Below are positions 8,113-10,862 of a stretch of 10,862 bases of DNA, piece after piece. Source of the stretch: JBBDIO01 sp040880365 (GTDB lineage Bacteria > Chloroflexota > Anaerolineae > Caldilineales > Caldilineaceae); assembly GCA_040880365.1 (NCBI GenBank), contig JBBDIO010000289.1:1-10862 (forward strand), read 5' to 3'. How positions within the stretch are numbered: position 1 is the stretch's first letter; the number at the start of each line of letters is the position of its first letter. The notes beneath the pieces were generated by a model. That model was not told where the DNA came from and made no database searches. It saw nothing but the letters and a program-made list of their open reading frames with translations. The position numbers and the translations under genes are program-made.

Positions 8113-8207
8113 GCGCTATCGACCGTACACAAGCACCATACTACTTTGCGTGTACAAATCTGTGTGTACATTGGTTTGGTATAGTTATTGTCTGAATGAC
8201 ATTGTAA

Positions 8208-8236
8208 ATTCTATCACGAGCAAAAATGGGTGTCAA
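8208..8236 (-). promoter_or_regulatory. Sigma-70-type promoter for the nuoA-B-CD-EF-G operon
   Basis: On the minus strand a perfect -35 TTGACA (8236-8231) is followed by a 17-base spacer and a -10 TAGAAT (8213-8208; one mismatch to TATAAT). Transcription would begin near 8201, leaving a leader of about 340 bases before nuoA. It is the best promoter match I found in the region, and it points at the hydrophilic-arm operon. Confidence 0.65.
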
Positions 8237-8247
8237 TATTGCCAACC

Positions 8248-8265
8248 TTGTGAAAATAAGCACAG
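8248..8265. promoter_or_regulatory. Rex-like or CRP-like operator next to the minus promoter
   Basis: The sequence TTGTGAAAATAAGCACAG has the TTGTG-N8-CACAa arrangement of Rex (NADH/NAD+ sensor) sites with one mismatch in the outer half-sites. It equally fits the CRP-family core TGTGA-N6-TCACA with one mismatch. It lies 11 bases upstream of the -35 at 8231-8236, so it could serve activation or repression of the nuo operon. Rex control of nuo genes is known in Streptomyces. The assignment here is inference. Confidence 0.4.
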
Positions 8266-8288
8266 GGGCGAGCCGTGTCGATACCCCT

Positions 8289-8306
8289 TGCGCATGGTGC
8301 GCATGG
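8289..8306. repeat. 9-base tandem duplication
   Basis: Two exact copies of tgcgcatgg stand side by side (8289-8297, 8298-8306), abutting the 30-base palindrome at 8307. Confidence 0.8.
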
Positions 8307-8336
8307 GTTGATATTTGTGTGCACAGGAATATCAAC
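8307..8336. promoter_or_regulatory. 30-bp imperfect palindrome, operator-like
   Basis: The outer arms gttgatatt (8307-8315) and aatatcaac (8328-8336) are exact reverse complements, and the centre tgtgcaca (8318-8325) is itself a palindrome on the same axis. Thirteen of 15 base pairs are symmetric. It lies between the minus promoter and the candidate plus promoter, so one bound factor could affect both operons. The TTGAT/ATCAA halves are too far apart for a standard FNR box. Confidence 0.6.
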
Positions 8337-8381
8337 GACAGCCAAAATATTAACCTGATTGGTTCGAGGATGCGCGCTATC

Positions 8382-8411
8382 TTGTGAGGGGCGAAACGCG
8401 TATGATACAAT
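8382..8411 (+). promoter_or_regulatory. Candidate extended -10 promoter for nuoA copy 2 / nuoH operon
   Basis: A -35-like TTGTGA (8382-8387), an 18-base spacer and -10 TACAAT (8406-8411) are preceded by TG at the extended -10 position (TGATACAAT). The -35 match is weak (4 of 6). The leader to nuoA at 9002 would be about 580 bases, so another promoter nearer the gene may exist. Confidence 0.35.
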
Positions 8412-8725
8412 CCAAGACAGTTTACCAGCGCAATCTTTCGCCTTTCTCAAACTGATTAATATCTTCTCATTTTCCGCATAGAGAATTTTCCCAATCTCTG
8501 TGCCCTATGCTAGGATAGCCGAGTGTTTGTTCAATTCTACACAAATGCTTTGGCGAGTATCAGGCAGGCACAGAAAATATGCAAAGCACGTCATTTTCTC
8601 GTGTGAAGTGATGCGATGCGGGTTGAATGCTGCTGCATGCAGATTGCCCAGTCGATCGCGCGCTGCCAACTCTGCCCCACGCCATGAGGATAGTGTTTGC
8701 ATGGCGTTCGCACCAGATTCACAAC

Positions 8726-8751
8726 GGATTTGCACGGGGGATTTGCACGGG
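8726..8751. repeat. Exact 13-base tandem duplication
   Basis: Two adjacent identical copies of ggatttgcacggg (8726-8738 and 8739-8751), in the non-coding region upstream of nuoA copy 2. Confidence 0.85.
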
Positions 8752-8788
8752 AAACATTGTAGTCGCCTGCCATCTTCTGCTATTTACG

Positions 8789-8831
8789 CGGGCAATCGGG
8801 CAATTCGAAGTCCGGCGATTAGAAGCCCGGC
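8789..8831. repeat. 8-base tandem and 10-base direct repeat
   Basis: cgggcaat is tandemly duplicated (8789-8796, 8797-8804). It is followed by gaagtccggc (8807-8816) and gaagcccggc (8822-8831), which differ at one base with a period of 15. Confidence 0.7.
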
Positions 8832-8923
8832 CTATGAGAGTCAAGTCTCTGAGGCTGGTTGCGACCTCAGCTCGATCTGGCTGGATTTTAATCCATCGTT
8901 TGCGGGTGTGATCACGAATTGTG

Positions 8924-8968
8924 GTCAATCCGGGTTTGGTCAAAGCAATCCGCGTCAAAGCAGTCCGC
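8924..8968 (+). repeat. Three 15-base tandem units just upstream of nuoA copy 2
   Basis: Units at 8924-8938, 8939-8953 and 8954-8968 all begin with gtcaa. The last two (gtcaaagcaatccgc, gtcaaagcagtccgc) differ at one base; the first is more diverged. The array ends 16 bases before the AAGGAG ribosome site of nuoA. It is in frame with nuoA via a GTG at 8921, but the encoded VKAIRVKAVR stretch is not like a NuoA N-terminus. Confidence 0.7.
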
Positions 8969-9001
8969 AAGGAAAGCACGCTGCAAGGAGCATTGCACAA
9001 C

Positions 9002-9358
9002 ATGCTAGAAAATTTCGGATTCATTCTGATTTTGAGCATCCTGGCATTTATTTTGCCTACCGTAGCCGTTTTGCTGGGGTGGGTGTTGGGTCCCAAGCGG
9101 CCCGACCCGGTGAAATCTGCCACCTATGAGAGTGGTGTGGAGACCATTGGTGATACGTGGGTTCAGTTTCGCGCCCAATATTATCTCATCGGTCTTATTT
9201 TCCTCATTTTCGATGTCGAAGTCATTTTTCTCTTTCCTATTGCATTGGCCTACGAGCGTCTATCGTTGTTTGGCGTGGTTTCGACGATTGTCTTCGTCCT
9301 GATTTTGCTCATGGGTCTCTTTTTGGAATGGCGCAAGGGCGCACTGGAGTGGCAATAG
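9002..9358 (+). CDS. nuoA: NADH-quinone oxidoreductase subunit A (copy 2, heads the membrane-arm operon)
   Basis: A second NuoA of 118 residues. It shows helix 1 (about 5-27), WVLGPKRPDPVKSATYESG, QYYLIGLIFLIFDVEVIFLF (helix 2 with conserved D and E), helix 3 and the diagnostic LEWRKGALEWQ end. The ATG at 9002 is chosen because AAGGAG (8985-8990) precedes it and the protein starts directly with its first helix; the same frame is open back to a GTG at 8921. It shares YESG, FDxEVIFLFP and EWRKGAL with copy 1, but the loop after YESG (VETIGDTWVQFRAQ) and helix 3 differ clearly. This points to an old paralogue rather than a recent duplication. It lies 124 bases upstream of nuoH. Confidence 0.96.
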   Translation: MLENFGFILILSILAFILPTVAVLLGWVLGPKRPDPVKSATYESGVETIGDTWVQFRAQYYLIGLIFLIFDVEVIFLFPIALAYERLSLFGVVSTIVFVLILLMGLFLEWRKGALEWQ

Positions 9359-9405
9359 GTGCAGCACCCTTCGACCCACGTAGATTTTCTATCTGCCCGA
9401 CGACT

Positions 9406-9476
9406 GATTATGAATTACATGATTATGAATTACACCGAATCATGCGGTGGCCCATGTGGTGTACCATGCGGTGGAG
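9406..9476 (+). repeat. Tandem repeats between nuoA copy 2 and nuoH (2 x 15 and 3 x 12 bases)
   Basis: gattatgaattacat (9406-9420) is followed directly by gattatgaattacac (9421-9435). Five bases later come three 12-base units at 9441-9452, 9453-9464 and 9465-9476 (catgcggtggcc, catgtggtgtac, catgcggtggag). The last unit overlaps the GGAGG ribosome site (9473-9477) of nuoH. Confidence 0.8.
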
Positions 9477-9482
9477 GATTGT

Positions 9483-10709
9483 ATGCATCAACAGTGGAAT
9501 GACGCACTTAGCGCCTGGCTGGCAGGATTAGGTTTGCCCGATGGACTGGCGTTGATCGTTGCTTTTGCAGTAGGCGCGTTGATCCTGGCAAGCGTCGGGC
9601 CGGTTTTGGCGCTGGTTCTTATTTGGATCACGCGCAAAGTCATCTCGCGGATTCAGGATCGCATCGGCCCCAACCGGGTCGGCCCGTTTGGCCTGTTCCA
9701 GACCGTCGCCGATGCGCTTAAGCTCTTGTCTAAAGAGGATATTCGCCCCTGGAGCGCCGATCCGATTGCCTATTCGCTTGCGCCCTTGCTGGCCGTATTC
9801 GGCGTGGTAATGTCGTTTGCGGTGGTGGGGTGGGCACCGGGCTTCATCGGTGTGGATCTCAATGTGGGCGTGCTCTATCTGGTTGCGCTGGGCTCGATTG
9901 GGATTATGGCTGCGCTCATGGCCGGCTGGAGCAGCAACAACAAATATGCGTTGCTGGCCGGCTTCCGCGTGGTGGCCCAGCTTTTGAGCTATGAAATTCC
10001 CATGGTGCTGGCGATGTTGGGGCCGGTGTTGCTGGTGGGAACCATGCGCCTGCAAGGATTGGCCGAGTTTCAGGCGCTGAATATTTTCGGCTTCAACCTG
10101 GGGTTGGGCTGGATCGGCTTCATCATGCCGGGCATGTTGCTCATCTATTTCATTTCGGCCCTTGCTGAAGGCGAGCAAACGCCCTTTGACCTGTTGGAAG
10201 CCGAGTCGGAACTGATCGCCGGTTTCCACATTGAATATTCGGGCATGAAGTTTGCCATGTTCTTCCTGGCGCAATTTCTCAACACCTTTGTGTTGGGGGC
10301 GATTGCCGTTATGCTCTTTATGGGCGGCTGGCAGGGTCCGTTTGTGGATCAGGTGCCTGCGCTGGGCTTTGTCTACTTTGCGGCCAAAGCGTTCTTCCTC
10401 TATGTGGTCACCCAGTGGATCAAGGGGACTTTCCCCCGTGTGCGCATCGATCAGATGATGTCGTATGCCTGGAAGGTGCTGGTGCCGCTGGTTTTGGGTC
10501 TGATTTTGTGGCAGATGTTAGCCATGAAGCTCTTTGGGCCGCTGTGGCAACAATATCTGGCGGTGTTTGTGGGCAACGTGCTGGTGGTCTTTGTGGCCCT
10601 GCGCGTGCTGACCACCTACTTCCGTTCGGAGCAGATGCGCACCAAGCGTCGTTTTGCACCCAAGTCGCTCATTGGCACGATGCAACCTGTCGCGCCTGCG
10701 GGCGACTAA
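9483..10709 (+). CDS. nuoH: NADH-quinone oxidoreductase subunit H
   Basis: NuoH (ND1) is the multi-helix membrane subunit that forms most of the quinone-access channel and couples the hydrophilic arm to the proton-pumping arm. The 408-residue product shows the signature loop RIQDRIGPNRVGPFGLFQ (56-73) with DALKLLSKEDIRP following, many hydrophobic helices, and the second signature TPFDLLEAESELIAGFHIEYSG carrying the conserved acidic residues near the quinone site. It also has FPRVRIDQMMSYAWK near the end. The ATG at 9483 follows GGAGG with 5 bases of spacing; an upstream in-frame ATG (9447) would add 12 residues translated from the 12-base repeats and is less likely. It is followed 40 bases later by nuoJ, not by nuoI as is common. 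Confidence 0.97.
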   Translation: MHQQWNDALSAWLAGLGLPDGLALIVAFAVGALILASVGPVLALVLIWITRKVISRIQDRIGPNRVGPFGLFQTVADALKLLSKEDIRPWSADPIAYSLAPLLAVFGVVMSFAVVGWAPGFIGVDLNVGVLYLVALGSIGIMAALMAGWSSNNKYALLAGFRVVAQLLSYEIPMVLAMLGPVLLVGTMRLQGLAEFQALNIFGFNLGLGWIGFIMPGMLLIYFISALAEGEQTPFDLLEAESELIAGFHIEYSGMKFAMFFLAQFLNTFVLGAIAVMLFMGGWQGPFVDQVPALGFVYFAAKAFFLYVVTQWIKGTFPRVRIDQMMSYAWKVLVPLVLGLILWQMLAMKLFGPLWQQYLAVFVGNVLVVFVALRVLTTYFRSEQMRTKRRFAPKSLIGTMQPVAPAGD

Positions 10710-10749
10710 ATCAATCTATTCGGGAATTTGAGGGAAGAGGCGAAATCTT

Positions 10750-10862
10750 ATGCCTGAGTTAGAAGAAATTCTGGCCCATCTGCCCACGATTCAACAGGTT
10801 ATTTTCATTGGGTTGGCTCTGTTTACGGCGACAGGCGCGCTGGTGGTGGCGCTGGCGCCGAA
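10750..10862 (+). CDS. nuoJ: Probable NADH-quinone oxidoreductase subunit J (5' end only)
   Basis: The frame begins with ATG at 10750, 9 bases after AGAGG, and is open to the window edge (37 codons). The visible N-terminus (PELEEILAHLPTIQQ, then VIFIGLALFTATGALVVALAP) is one hydrophobic helix in the style of NuoJ (ND6). It has no cysteine motif or basic start like NuoI. Position after nuoH supports a membrane subunit of complex I, but the fragment is too short to exclude another nuo membrane gene. Confidence 0.6.
   Translation, partial: MPELEEILAHLPTIQQVIFIGLALFTATGALVVALAP

Larger units (their letters stand above)
7859..9001. other. Divergent intergenic region between the two nuoA genes
   Basis: These 1,143 bases are visibly more AT-rich than the flanking genes and hold no convincing coding region on either strand; frames up to 209 codons exist but lack recognisable domains or overlap nuoA in another frame. 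The region contains promoters for both operons, at least four inverted repeats and six or more short direct or tandem repeats, listed separately. A cluster of GTGTAC elements (gtacac 8125-8130, gtgtac 8150-8155 and 8164-8169) is also present. No tRNA, rRNA or CRISPR pattern is seen. Confidence 0.75.

Noticed and set aside
8308..8335. FNR box (TTGAT...ATCAA)
   Set aside because: The half-sites are 18 bases apart rather than 4.
8141..8410. Minus-strand 89-codon frame with a hydrophobic stretch
   Set aside because: It covers the promoter, the Rex/CRP-like site and the 30-base palindrome, and I see no family resemblance; non-coding regulation explains the region better.
8500..9129. Plus-strand 209-codon frame in the intergenic region
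   Set aside because: No domain, composition unlike a natural protein (rich in Cys, Ser, Arg), runs through tandem repeats and overlaps nuoA copy 2 in another frame.

Overview
The window is a divergent respiratory complex I (NADH:quinone oxidoreductase, nuo) locus. It suggests a free-living, GC-rich bacterium with a respiratory chain. Protein style, the NuoE-NuoF fusion and the split gene order would fit a Chloroflexota-type (Caldilineae/Anaerolineae-like) genome, but that assignment is a low-confidence inference: no rRNA or other marker gene is present.

Layout. The minus strand carries, in transcription order, nuoA (7858-7481), nuoB (7360-6776), a fused nuoC-D (6657-4816), a fused nuoE-F (about 4711-2627) and nuoG (2520 to beyond the left edge). 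The plus strand carries a second, different nuoA (9002-9358), nuoH (9483-10709) and the start of a probable nuoJ (10750 to beyond the right edge). Between the two nuoA genes lies a 1.14-kb AT-richer region with no convincing gene. It holds a good minus-strand promoter (-35 TTGACA, 17-bp spacer, -10 TAGAAT), a weaker plus-strand extended -10 promoter, a Rex/CRP-like dyad, a 30-bp imperfect palindrome, other inverted repeats and many short tandem duplications.

How the genes work together. The minus operon encodes the hydrophilic arm: the NADH/FMN module (NuoE, F, G) and most of the quinone-reducing connecting module (NuoB, C, D), headed by the membrane subunit NuoA. The plus operon encodes membrane-arm subunits, again headed by a NuoA; the ion-pumping subunits NuoK-N would be expected to follow NuoJ. 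Together they would make one complex I, or two isoforms differing in NuoA. NuoI, which carries clusters N6a and N6b and usually lies between nuoH and nuoJ, is not in the window.

Points of interest are the duplicated nuoA at the head of both divergent operons, the E-F fusion, the missing nuoI, the operator-like palindromes between the operons, short tandem duplications in most intergenic spacers, and loss of recognisable NuoG sequence in the leftmost ~115 bases next to a palindrome, which may be an assembly or rearrangement junction.
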